The position numbers and the translations under genes are program-made. A stretch of DNA of 51,138 nt, taken from assembly GCA_021163775.1 (NCBI GenBank), contig JAGGTI010000038.1, forward strand, positions 1 to 51,138, in the 5' to 3' direction. Shown in pieces: positions 9,114-16,971 of this stretch. The notes below the pieces were generated by a model that saw only the letters and a program-made list of their open reading frames with translations, did no database searches and was not told where the DNA came from. Every line of letters starts with the position of its first letter. The stretch's first letter is position 1. This DNA is from Candidatus Zixiibacteriota bacterium (GTDB taxonomy: Bacteria; Zixibacteria; MSB-5A5; GN15; FEB-12).

Positions 9114-9473
9114 ATGAGACAGTTCAAACGCTCACAAAGACTCGGTATGCAGGTCCAGCGTGACATTTCCAGCCTGCTGGAGGGTGATCTGGCCGAACGC
9201 ATACCTGGACTGGTGACAATTACACACGTCAAACTGTCAAATGACCTGCGCAACGCCCAAGTGTACTACTCCTACCTGGGCAAAGAAGATGATCGCGAGC
9301 GTGTTGCCGAATATTTGCTTAGGGAACGGAGAAAGATTCGTTCTCTGATAGGTCGCAACCTGCATGTACGCCATATCCCGGAGTTGGACTTCAAGTTTGA
9401 CCCATCGGTTGAAGAAGGTATGAAAATCGAACAGTTACTTGATGATATAAAGCGGGAGAGCGGTGAGGGCTGA
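9114..9473 (+). CDS. rbfA: Ribosome-binding factor A
   Basis: RbfA is a cold-shock-related assembly factor for the 30S subunit that binds near the 5' end of 16S rRNA. The 119-residue product has the usual family length and KH-like fold signature: RSQRLGMQVQRDISSLLE at the start, VKLSNDLRNAQVYYSYLG in the middle and HIPELDFKFDPSVEEGMKIE near the end. The ATG at 9114 is preceded by GGTGG at moderate spacing. It lies between infB and a DHH phosphoesterase. The stop is 7 bases before the ATG of nrnA, in keeping with one operon. Confidence 0.95.
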   Translation: MRQFKRSQRLGMQVQRDISSLLEGDLAERIPGLVTITHVKLSNDLRNAQVYYSYLGKEDDRERVAEYLLRERRKIRSLIGRNLHVRHIPELDFKFDPSVEEGMKIEQLLDDIKRESGEG

Positions 9474-9480
9474 GGTTGAC

Positions 9481-10467
9481 ATGAGCATGGCCGAACTGAC
9501 GCAGGAAATCAGGACTATTCTGAATGAGAGTCATCGGACTCTGGTAGTTTCGCATGTCGATCCTGACGGTGACGCTATCGGCACCCAGTTGGCTTTTGGA
9601 CACTATCTCAGAGACATCGGCAAAGAAGTCCTGATTGTGCGCGACTCGATTATATCGAGCAAGTATCTGTTTCTGCCTGAAGTGGACTCGATAATTGAAA
9701 TCGAATCATTGAATAACCAAAATGATTTTGATGTCGCGGTAGTTTTAGAATGTCCCACCCCTGACCGGATGGGCGCAGTGGCTCAGCTTATTTCACCGAA
9801 TACTCGGATTATTAATATTGACCACCATCCGGCTAATATCCTGGAGGCGGAAGTCAGTTGGGTTGACACTTCTTTGTCATCGGTTGGCGAAATGACATTT
9901 GAGTTTTTCCAATCAGTCGGCTACACTATTTGTCCCGAAGTTGCTACCCAACTTTACACTGCGATCCTTACCGATACGGGACGTTTTCGATATTCCTGCA
10001 CCGGACCACGGACACTTGAGATCGCAGGTGAACTGGTTCGATCCGGAGCTGATCCGCGCGAAATCTGTGACCATGTATATTTTGAGATGACTCCGGAACT
10101 GGTTCAGCTCACCGGTGAGTTGTTGCATGATCTCGAATATCGTAACGATGGTCGAATATGTTTTATGACACTGACTCGGGACCATCTGGCTCGAACCGGA
10201 GTTGACCCCAGTGATACCGAAGGTCTGATTGACTACACGCTATATCCACGCGGGGTCGAGATCGGGGCTTTGTTGCGGGATATTGAACCACAGCTTACCA
10301 AGATATCCTTGAGGTCACGTCCGGGCATTGATGTTGCCGTAATCGCGGCTCGTTTTGGTGGTGGCGGACATGTAAATGCGGCCGGCTGTCATGTTGAATT
10401 GCCGATTGAGGCCGCTAAGGACAAAATTATTCAGTTGTTACAGGAGGCGCGTGAGTCACAAGTCTGA
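9481..10467 (+). CDS. nrnA: DHH/DHHA1 phosphoesterase (NrnA-like oligoribonuclease/pAp phosphatase)
   Basis: Proteins of this family degrade nanoRNA or cyclic-dinucleotide products and 3'-phosphoadenosine 5'-phosphate in the cytoplasm. The 328-residue protein (ATG at 9481, TGAGG upstream; a GTG at 9463 inside rbfA is the alternative) has the metal motifs in order. These are HVDPDGDAIG (residues 24-33), the DHH motif in DHHPAN (114-119), and the DHHA1 substrate-binding GGGGHVNAAG near residue 294. The place between rbfA and truB is common in many bacteria and links it to RNA turnover alongside pnp. Whether it prefers nanoRNA, pAp or c-di-AMP products cannot be told from sequence alone. Confidence 0.9.
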   Translation: MSMAELTQEIRTILNESHRTLVVSHVDPDGDAIGTQLAFGHYLRDIGKEVLIVRDSIISSKYLFLPEVDSIIEIESLNNQNDFDVAVVLECPTPDRMGAVAQLISPNTRIINIDHHPANILEAEVSWVDTSLSSVGEMTFEFFQSVGYTICPEVATQLYTAILTDTGRFRYSCTGPRTLEIAGELVRSGADPREICDHVYFEMTPELVQLTGELLHDLEYRNDGRICFMTLTRDHLARTGVDPSDTEGLIDYTLYPRGVEIGALLRDIEPQLTKISLRSRPGIDVAVIAARFGGGGHVNAAGCHVELPIEAAKDKIIQLLQEARESQV

Positions 10468-11401
10468 CAACTACCACGGTCTTCTGTTGCTATCCAAGCC
10501 GGGTGGCATTTCCAGCCACGATGCGGTTGACCGCGTGCGCAAGATACTCTCCCAACGTTCGGTGGGTCATGCCGGAACGCTGGACCCGGCCGCTGAGGGA
10601 CTACTGATTATGCTCTTGGGTAAGGCGACAAAAATAGCGCAATATCTTACCAACCAGGATAAGGAATACGAGGCTGAAATCAGCCTGGGCCAAACTTCGT
10701 CCACCTATGATGCTGAAGGTGTTGATTCTTCAATTGAACCTAAACCGGTACCGAAATTGTCCGCTGATCAACTCGAACAATTGCTGTCAGATTTCCGCGG
10801 AGCTATCACACAGAAAGTTCCCCCCATCTCTGCCGTCCATGTTGACGGTGAGCGGTTGTATCGCAAAACCCGGCGCGGCGAAAAGGTAGACACACCTGAG
10901 CGAAATATCCGTATCGACTCACTTGAAGTGATCGGATTTGACGAAACTCGGATCCGCATTCGACTGACCTGCAGTAAAGGTACTTATGTTCGCAGTCTGG
11001 CTCACGATATTGGCGAGCGTCTCGGTTGCGGTGGATATTTGTCATACCTTAAACGGACTCGCTCCGGCAAGTTCGGTCTGAAAGAGGCTCTTACACTAGA
11101 AAATATTGAACAGCTACAACAGACAAATGAACTTTCCGAAACTCTGTTAAGTATTGACCAGACACTTGATTTTAGCTCGGTGACCGTAAATGAAAGTTTC
11201 CAGGGTCAGGTACAGTATGGCAGGCGCCCCCGAGGGGCGGATATAACTGGAGTTGATGGAGATTTTCAGTTGGGTGATAATGTCCTTCTGAAGAATCAGC
11301 GTGGAATAGTTCTGGCGATCGGAACTGCGGTAGTAGCCGCAACAGGTCTCACCGCTGAGCCACAACACGAAGTTATCAAATATAATAGGGTATTCAGTTG
11401 A
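10451..11401 (+). CDS. truB: tRNA pseudouridine-55 synthase
   Basis: TruB makes pseudouridine 55 in the T loop of tRNAs and acts as a tRNA chaperone. Starting at the GTG at 10451 it is 316 residues, the normal length. It overlaps the end of nrnA by 17 bases, with AGGAGG just upstream. An in-frame ATG at 10376 lies deep inside nrnA and would add sequence unlike TruB. Motif I GHAGTLDPAAEGLL carries the catalytic Asp45. Motif II includes the Tyr of RLYRKTRRGE, and CSKGTYVRSLAHDIG is the usual substrate-binding block. A C-terminal PUA-like segment follows. Its stop overlaps the TTG start of ribF. Confidence 0.95.
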   Translation: MSHKSDNYHGLLLLSKPGGISSHDAVDRVRKILSQRSVGHAGTLDPAAEGLLIMLLGKATKIAQYLTNQDKEYEAEISLGQTSSTYDAEGVDSSIEPKPVPKLSADQLEQLLSDFRGAITQKVPPISAVHVDGERLYRKTRRGEKVDTPERNIRIDSLEVIGFDETRIRIRLTCSKGTYVRSLAHDIGERLGCGGYLSYLKRTRSGKFGLKEALTLENIEQLQQTNELSETLLSIDQTLDFSSVTVNESFQGQVQYGRRPRGADITGVDGDFQLGDNVLLKNQRGIVLAIGTAVVAATGLTAEPQHEVIKYNRVFS

Positions 11402-12351
11402 AAACGACTTTTGTACATGGTCTTGAGAATTTCCCGCAAGCGACCCCACATTCGACTGTGGTTACGGTTGGTACGTTCGATGGTATCCATCGTGGTCATC
11501 AGGCGATCTTCGGTCGTGTACGCGATCGATCTGAGGAAACAGGTCTAAAACCGGTTTTGATTACGTTTCATCCGCATCCACGCACTGTCGTGACTCCGGA
11601 CAATATTCCGATGTTACTCACCACGATTGAGGAAAAAGAAAAATTCGTGCCCTGTTTCTTTGAAGGCACAGTGTTGATAGTAGAATTCAACGAGGCGCTC
11701 CGCAACATGGAAGCCGAGCAATTCGTTAAGAAAGTACTTGTCGATTTAGTAGGGGTTCGGCATTTGGTAGTTGGATACGATCACGGACTGGGCAAAAACC
11801 GCGATGGTAACACCGATCTGCTGGAGCGACTGGGACAGAAATACGGTTTTGATGTCGAGATCGTCGCACCTGTTATTTGCAACGATGCGCCGATTTCATC
11901 AACCCGTATACGGCAGGCTTTGACTTTTGCCAAGTACAACTTTGCAGTCGACCTCCTTGGTCATGATTACGCTATCAACGGAACTGTAGAAAAGGGAATC
12001 GGCCTCGGACATAAATTGGGATTTCCAACGGCCAACGTGCGGTATAGCCATCGCAAACTACTTCCTCCGGAGGGAGTTTACGCCTGTTGGGCCTTGATCG
12101 GTAACGAAGAAAAACACGGTATGATGTTTGTCGGTCAGAATCATTTTAATCCGGTGGCGGCGAAGTCAGTCGAAGCCAACCTGTTTGATTTTGATCGTGA
12201 TATTTATGGCGAAGATATAATAGTTTATCCAACCAGATTTATTCGCGAGAATCGCCGTTTTGATTCAACCGAAGCTCTGGTTGAGCAGATTAAATTGGAC
12301 AAAAAAAAAGTATTAGACATAATGAACGAAGGAGAAACGAAATGTCAGTAG
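11398..12351 (+). CDS. ribF: Bifunctional riboflavin kinase / FAD synthetase
   Basis: RibF converts riboflavin to FMN and then FAD. The 317-residue protein has the N-terminal nucleotidyltransferase domain, with [12 protein letters not shown] (residues 23-34), TFHPHPR, and [10 protein letters not shown] of the nucleotidyltransferase signature near residues 164-173. The C-terminal riboflavin kinase domain contains [13 protein letters not shown] near residue 202. The start codon is TTG at 11398, overlapping the truB stop (TTGA), so translation is probably coupled. The end overlaps the rpsO start by 10 bases. This ribF position between truB and rpsO matches the Bacillus ribC arrangement. Confidence 0.95.
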   Translation: MKTTFVHGLENFPQATPHSTVVTVGTFDGIHRGHQAIFGRVRDRSEETGLKPVLITFHPHPRTVVTPDNIPMLLTTIEEKEKFVPCFFEGTVLIVEFNEALRNMEAEQFVKKVLVDLVGVRHLVVGYDHGLGKNRDGNTDLLERLGQKYGFDVEIVAPVICNDAPISSTRIRQALTFAKYNFAVDLLGHDYAINGTVEKGIGLGHKLGFPTANVRYSHRKLLPPEGVYACWALIGNEEKHGMMFVGQNHFNPVAAKSVEANLFDFDRDIYGEDIIVYPTRFIRENRRFDSTEALVEQIKLDKKKVLDIMNEGETKCQ

Positions 12352-12617
12352 GTATTGGCAATAACAAGACGGCTGAAATAGTCGCCAAAAACCAACTGCA
12401 CGAAGGAGACACAGGGTCGCCTGAAGTACAGGTCGCGATCTTCACAGAGCGCATTAATCATTTAACTGAACACATGAAACAGCACAAGAAAGATTTTCAC
12501 ACGCGACACGGTCTGTTGAAGCTGGTGGGTAAGCGCCGCCGTATGCTCGACTACCTGAAGGATCGCGACATTGAGAGCTATCGTGATGTAATTAAGCAGC
12601 TGGGACTGCGACGTTAA
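12342..12617 (+). CDS. rpsO: 30S ribosomal protein S15
   Basis: S15 binds 16S rRNA helices 20-22 early in 30S assembly. The 91-residue protein has the family signature [11 protein letters not shown], the helix [18 protein letters not shown] and the C-terminal [12 protein letters not shown]. The ATG at 12342 lies inside the end of ribF and has GAAGGAG 9-15 bases upstream. pnp follows after 18 bases, the near-universal rpsO-pnp pair. In E. coli S15 represses its own translation, but no comparable pseudoknot could be confirmed here by eye. Confidence 0.97.
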   Translation: MSVGIGNNKTAEIVAKNQLHEGDTGSPEVQVAIFTERINHLTEHMKQHKKDFHTRHGLLKLVGKRRRMLDYLKDRDIESYRDVIKQLGLRR

Positions 12618-12635
12618 GCGGTGAACTGAGGAAAT

Positions 12636-14786
12636 ATGATACACAAAGTAGAGTTAGAAATCGGCGGCCGAAACATGATTATCGAGTCCGGTCGTATAGC
12701 GAAACAGTCCAACGGTGCAGTTACTGTCCAGTATGCCGATTCAATGGTTATCTCGACAGTTTGTTCCAATACAGAGCCAAGACTTGGCTTCGACTTTTTC
12801 CCCCTGACAGTAGAGTACCGTGAAAAAACCTACGCGGCCGGCAAGATACCGGGAGGTTTCTTCAAACGTGAAGGGCGCCCATCAGAAAAGGAAATCCTTT
12901 CGGCGCGGATGATTGATCGCCCGTTAAGGCCGCTGTTTCCAAGCGACTTCCGCGGTGAGACGCAGATCATCAATTTTATCGTGTCACACGATCGGAAAAA
13001 CGATACCGACGTAATGGCTATCACCGGCTCCTCGGCTTGTATGGCCATCTCCGATGTGCCGATCGCGAAGACCATCGCCGGTGTCCGGGTGGGACGCATC
13101 GACGGCGAGTTCGTTGTTAACCCGACTATGGACCAGTACGACGAAGCGGATATTCTTATTGTCATGGCCGGTTCGGCCGACAGTATCGGGATGGTTGAGG
13201 GTGGCGCTTCGGAAGCAAGCGAAGAAGATATTATAGCCGCTCTGGAATTTGGCCATAAATATGTCAAGCAGATAGTGGCCAAGATTGAAGAACTCAAGGA
13301 ACTGTGCGGAAAAGAGAAATTCGAATATACTGCGGTTACGATTGAAGAAGCACTCAGTGCCAAAGTGACCGAAATGGTCGGCACCCGTCTGACCGATGCT
13401 AACCATGAAGGCGACAAGGATAAGCGGAACAAGCTCAAGAAGGAACTCAAGAAAGAGATCCGTGAGGCTCTGGCCGAAGCGTTTCCTGATAGTGATCGTG
13501 ACATTGGTACAATTATACACGATCTCGACTCTGCCGCGATGCGCGGTATGATTCTCAACGAGGATCGTCGCATTGATGGACGGGCCATAGACAAGGTTAG
13601 ATCCATATCTTGCGAGACCGGATTCCTGCCTCGGACACACGGTTCAGCAATATTCACTCGCGGTCAAACTCAGTCCCTGGTGACTGTCACTCTGGGCACC
13701 AAAATGGATGAACAGCGTCTGGATGAACTTGACAGTGAATCGACCAAAAGCGTCATGTTGCATTACAATTTCCCGCCATTTTCCACCGGTGAAACCAAAC
13801 CGATCCGTGGTACCAATCGGCGTGAAATTGGACACGGTATGCTCGCAGAACGCGCGCTTATGCCGGTGATTCCGATGGAGACCAATTTCCCGTACACCAT
13901 ACGGATCGTCTCTGATATTATGGAATCTAACGGTTCTTCGTCTATGGCTTCAGTGTGTGGCGGATCGCTGGCTATGATGGATGCCGGCATACCGATCAAA
14001 ACAGCAGTGGCCGGAATCGCGATGGGATTGATCAAACAGGACGACAAAGTCGTTATCCTGACCGATATTTTAGGCGACGAAGATCACTTTGGCGATATGG
14101 ATTTCAAGGTGGCTGGAACCAACGAGGGTATCAACGCTATCCAGATGGATATCAAGATCACTGGTCTCGATATCGGCATTATGCGTGACGCCCTGTCCCG
14201 CGCTCGCGAAGCACGTTTGCACATTCTTGGAGAGATGAACAAGGAGATCTCGACGCATCGTGATGCCCTTTCGGAGCACGCGCCTCGGATCATCACGGTA
14301 AAGATTAACCCTGCCAAGATCGGTGATGTGATCGGACCAGGTGGTAAGGTTATACGGTCGATCACCGAAGAAACCGGTGCCAAGATCGATATCAATGATG
14401 ACGGTGTTATCCTGATATCGTCAGTCGATGGTGAAGCTGGTCGCGCGGCTCAGGCTCGCGTAGAGGCAATCGTCGAAGAACCGGAACTCGACAAAGTCTA
14501 CAACGGCGTTGTGCGCCGAGTGACAGACTTTGGTGCGTTCGTGGAAATCATACCAGGCACCGACGGTCTGGTGCATATCTCTGAACTGGATGTGGACCGG
14601 GTTGAGAGGGTTGAAGATATCTGTAAGGTCGGCGATCGGCTTGATGTCAAGGTTATCAATATTGAGAGGGACGGCAAGGTCCGCCTGTCGCGTCGGGTTC
14701 TGTTGGATGGTGGTGGCGAACCGCGTCCGCGTCCGCCCCGGAGAAATGGCCCACCTCGTGGTCGTGCCCCACGGTCAAGACGCTAA
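12636..14786 (+). CDS. pnp: Polyribonucleotide nucleotidyltransferase (PNPase)
   Basis: PNPase is the phosphorolytic 3'-5' exoribonuclease of the RNA degradosome. The 716-residue protein has two RNase PH-like domains, with FFPLTVEYREKTYAAGKIPG in the first and PPFSTGETKPIRGTNRREIG plus KVAGTNEGINAIQMDIK in the second. An alpha-helical linker lies between them. A KH domain (KIGDVIGPGGKVI) and an S1 domain (YNGVVRRVTDFGAFVEI) follow. The C-terminus is an Arg/Pro-rich tail of about 20 residues. TGAGGAAAT precedes the ATG. Its context with rpsO upstream and an M16 peptidase downstream is typical. Confidence 0.97.
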   Translation: MIHKVELEIGGRNMIIESGRIAKQSNGAVTVQYADSMVISTVCSNTEPRLGFDFFPLTVEYREKTYAAGKIPGGFFKREGRPSEKEILSARMIDRPLRPLFPSDFRGETQIINFIVSHDRKNDTDVMAITGSSACMAISDVPIAKTIAGVRVGRIDGEFVVNPTMDQYDEADILIVMAGSADSIGMVEGGASEASEEDIIAALEFGHKYVKQIVAKIEELKELCGKEKFEYTAVTIEEALSAKVTEMVGTRLTDANHEGDKDKRNKLKKELKKEIREALAEAFPDSDRDIGTIIHDLDSAAMRGMILNEDRRIDGRAIDKVRSISCETGFLPRTHGSAIFTRGQTQSLVTVTLGTKMDEQRLDELDSESTKSVMLHYNFPPFSTGETKPIRGTNRREIGHGMLAERALMPVIPMETNFPYTIRIVSDIMESNGSSSMASVCGGSLAMMDAGIPIKTAVAGIAMGLIKQDDKVVILTDILGDEDHFGDMDFKVAGTNEGINAIQMDIKITGLDIGIMRDALSRAREARLHILGEMNKEISTHRDALSEHAPRIITVKINPAKIGDVIGPGGKVIRSITEETGAKIDINDDGVILISSVDGEAGRAAQARVEAIVEEPELDKVYNGVVRRVTDFGAFVEIIPGTDGLVHISELDVDRVERVEDICKVGDRLDVKVINIERDGKVRLSRRVLLDGGGEPRPRPPRRNGPPRGRAPRSRR

Positions 14787-14808
14787 ACTGACAGAATGGT
14801 GTAATGAA

Positions 14809-16113
14809 GTGACCAAAATAGGCCATAAAATTGCCAAAAACGGTACGTTTCAGAAGACCAGACTGCGTAATGGACTCCGGGTAATTTCGGAACAAATCCC
14901 CGGGGTCCGTTCCATATCGTTAGGCGTTTGGGTCGATGTTGGTTCGCGCTATGAGCGAACCAATGAGAACGGCCTTTCTCATTTCGTCGAGCATCTGGTT
15001 TTCAAAGGAACACAGCACCGCAATGCGAAGCAAATAGCCGCTTCGCTCGAATCTCTTGGTGGTGCGCTGAATGCTTTCACTTCGCGCGAGCACACTTGCT
15101 ACACAGCACGCGTGCTCGACGAGTTCCTGCCTGAAGCAGTTGACGTACTGGCCGATATCACCTGCCGGCCGACCCTGACTGCGAACAACATGAATCGTGA
15201 ACGTCAGGTTATTATCGAGGAAATCAAAGAATCACTCGACAATCCGGCTGATCACATTCATGATTTCTTCGCTGATACTCACTGGGGTGGGCATGCACTT
15301 GGCCGTCCGATTATGGGTACTGAAGAAATTATTCGTACCGTTCCTCGTGTCAGACTCAAGAAATATCGAGAGCGTAATTATTGCGCTGGCTCGATAGTGA
15401 TAGCGGCTTCAGGTTCGCTGTCACATCAAAAGTTGGTGCGTTTGGTGCGCGATAAGTTTGAATTGCCATCAGGCGAAATCGAACCGGCACAGCCACAAAT
15501 TCGACCGTATGGGACACATGTGGCTATCAAAACCGAGGATACCAGCCAAACCCAATTTTGTCTTGGTTTTCCGGGGCTCCCATACGATCAACCGGACCGT
15601 ATGGCGTTGGTGTTGCTAACTTCACATCTGGGCGGTGGTATGTCCTCCGTTCTATTCCAGAAGATTCGGGAACAACGAGGTTTGGCCTATTCGGTGTTTG
15701 CCTATCATGATTTCTACCGTGACGGTGGTGTTTTTGGAATCTATATGGGTACTGATCATACTCGTGTGCGTCAGGCTTATGAATTGGTGATTGATGAATG
15801 TCGTCGACTTAAGAAACGTAAGTTATCCTCTAACATTATGGATAAAATTAAGGCTCAGGTGAAAGGTCATCTGACACTCGGCATGGAATCTACTACGGCA
15901 CGCATGCAACGTTTAGGCCGATTGGAATTGCTGACACAGCGCTTTCACGGTCTGAATGAATCTCTCAAGGCTATCGATCAGGTAACTGCGACCGATCTGA
16001 CCCGTGTGGCCCGCCAACTATTTGATGAAGACCAGATTACGCTGGTCGCCCTGGGACCGGTTGACCCAAACCTGTTCGATGATGTCAACTCAAAGCCAAA
16101 AGTCAAAGACTGA
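14809..16113 (+). CDS. M16 family zinc metallopeptidase (processing-peptidase-like)
   Basis: M16 enzymes are zinc endopeptidases related to mitochondrial processing peptidase and insulinase. The inverted zinc motif HxxEH reads HFVEH (His58, Glu61, His62 if the GTG at 14809 is the start). The third ligand is expected 75 residues on, at the EE pair 137-138. At 434 residues it is a single two-lobe unit. The start is uncertain: the reading frame continues upstream through the end of pnp, where it is only an overlapping frame. Homologs lie after pnp in many bacteria (mlpA/ymxG in Bacillus). I infer a cytoplasmic or envelope-associated peptidase; no signal peptide is visible. Confidence 0.88.
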   Translation: MTKIGHKIAKNGTFQKTRLRNGLRVISEQIPGVRSISLGVWVDVGSRYERTNENGLSHFVEHLVFKGTQHRNAKQIAASLESLGGALNAFTSREHTCYTARVLDEFLPEAVDVLADITCRPTLTANNMNRERQVIIEEIKESLDNPADHIHDFFADTHWGGHALGRPIMGTEEIIRTVPRVRLKKYRERNYCAGSIVIAASGSLSHQKLVRLVRDKFELPSGEIEPAQPQIRPYGTHVAIKTEDTSQTQFCLGFPGLPYDQPDRMALVLLTSHLGGGMSSVLFQKIREQRGLAYSVFAYHDFYRDGGVFGIYMGTDHTRVRQAYELVIDECRRLKKRKLSSNIMDKIKAQVKGHLTLGMESTTARMQRLGRLELLTQRFHGLNESLKAIDQVTATDLTRVARQLFDEDQITLVALGPVDPNLFDDVNSKPKVKD

Positions 16114-16885
16114 ACCTGAAGCCGATAGTGCCCCACTACTGGTTTTCCATAAGCTCCTGAATCATTTCAGTTACGGAGCGACTAATTATTCACCAGCACG
16201 GTTTGAGCGCCTATTGAGGTCGCTTATCGCTTACGGTTGGTCCAGCATTGGGATAGACGACCAGACACCCGGACGGGGGAGAGGTATGGTCATTTCGTTT
16301 GATGACGGCTACCTCCACCTGGCTGAATTATTGCCCAATCTTATTGCGCAGTTCGACCTGCACCCTCTTATATTCGTACCCAGTGGTTTAATCGGTCGGT
16401 CCAACGATTGGGACTACAGTTACCGCTGGTGTCCGACACCACATCTGAACAAGTCAGCACTCCGGCGTTTGGTGGAATTGAATGTAACGATCGGTTCTCA
16501 CGGTGTTTCGCACTGTGACCTGACATCATGTAACCACGTACTATTGAAACAGGAACTTGAGGACTCACGCCATCAGCTCCAGGATATTACAGGTCAACCT
16601 ATCGACTACATAAGTTATCCATTTGGTCGTTGTAATGTTCGCGTGACCGAAAGCGCGGCGGCGGCCGACTACCGACGTGGCTTCACAATGAATTTTCCGC
16701 AACCATCCGACGAACCGCTCTCTCGTGGACGGTTTCCGGTCTATGGTTTTGATACTCCCTGGTCGATTCGTCAAAAACTGGAGCACGGTCCGGCCTACCA
16801 GATTGAAAAGCTCAAGGCAACTGTGGTCGGTCGTTTATCCGGGGGTACCGTACTCCTCAATTTTCTCAAGCGGCGATCTTCTTGA
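16082..16885 (+). CDS. Polysaccharide deacetylase family protein
   Basis: This is a NodB-homology carbohydrate esterase (CE4) domain. Motif 1 SFDDG (residues 72-76) carries the catalytic base Asp74 and metal ligand Asp75, motif 2 SHGVSH carries the two metal His near residues 139 and 143, and motif 3 YPFG lies near 179-182. The protein is 267 residues from ATG 16082 (or 16079), overlapping the peptidase gene by 32 bases. No signal peptide is evident, which is odd for an enzyme acting on peptidoglycan or exported glycans. The in-frame upstream stretch inside the peptidase gene does not supply one. Bacillus has a polysaccharide deacetylase (ylxY) in the same pnp-peptidase neighbourhood. The substrate is unknown. 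Confidence 0.85.
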   Translation: MSTQSQKSKTEPEADSAPLLVFHKLLNHFSYGATNYSPARFERLLRSLIAYGWSSIGIDDQTPGRGRGMVISFDDGYLHLAELLPNLIAQFDLHPLIFVPSGLIGRSNDWDYSYRWCPTPHLNKSALRRLVELNVTIGSHGVSHCDLTSCNHVLLKQELEDSRHQLQDITGQPIDYISYPFGRCNVRVTESAAAADYRRGFTMNFPQPSDEPLSRGRFPVYGFDTPWSIRQKLEHGPAYQIEKLKATVVGRLSGGTVLLNFLKRRSS

Positions 16886-16971
16886 TGGCAATGGGAACAC
16901 TCAAAACCGTTGCCAATCGGACGATATTGTAATACCATCTTCACTATTGATTGCTTTAGAGGTTAAGAATA

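Noticed and set aside
12830-13657. Long antisense frame of 275 codons within pnp
   Set aside because: It is a shadow of the pnp codon pattern (Ser/Arg/Ile-rich, no domain).
14530-14808. Upstream extension of the M16 peptidase frame
   Set aside because: It lies entirely within the S1 domain region of pnp and is an overlapping frame with no protein-like similarity.
16004-16081. Upstream extension of the polysaccharide deacetylase
   Set aside because: The extra codons lie inside the M16 gene, are not hydrophobic enough for a signal peptide, and show no ribosome site.
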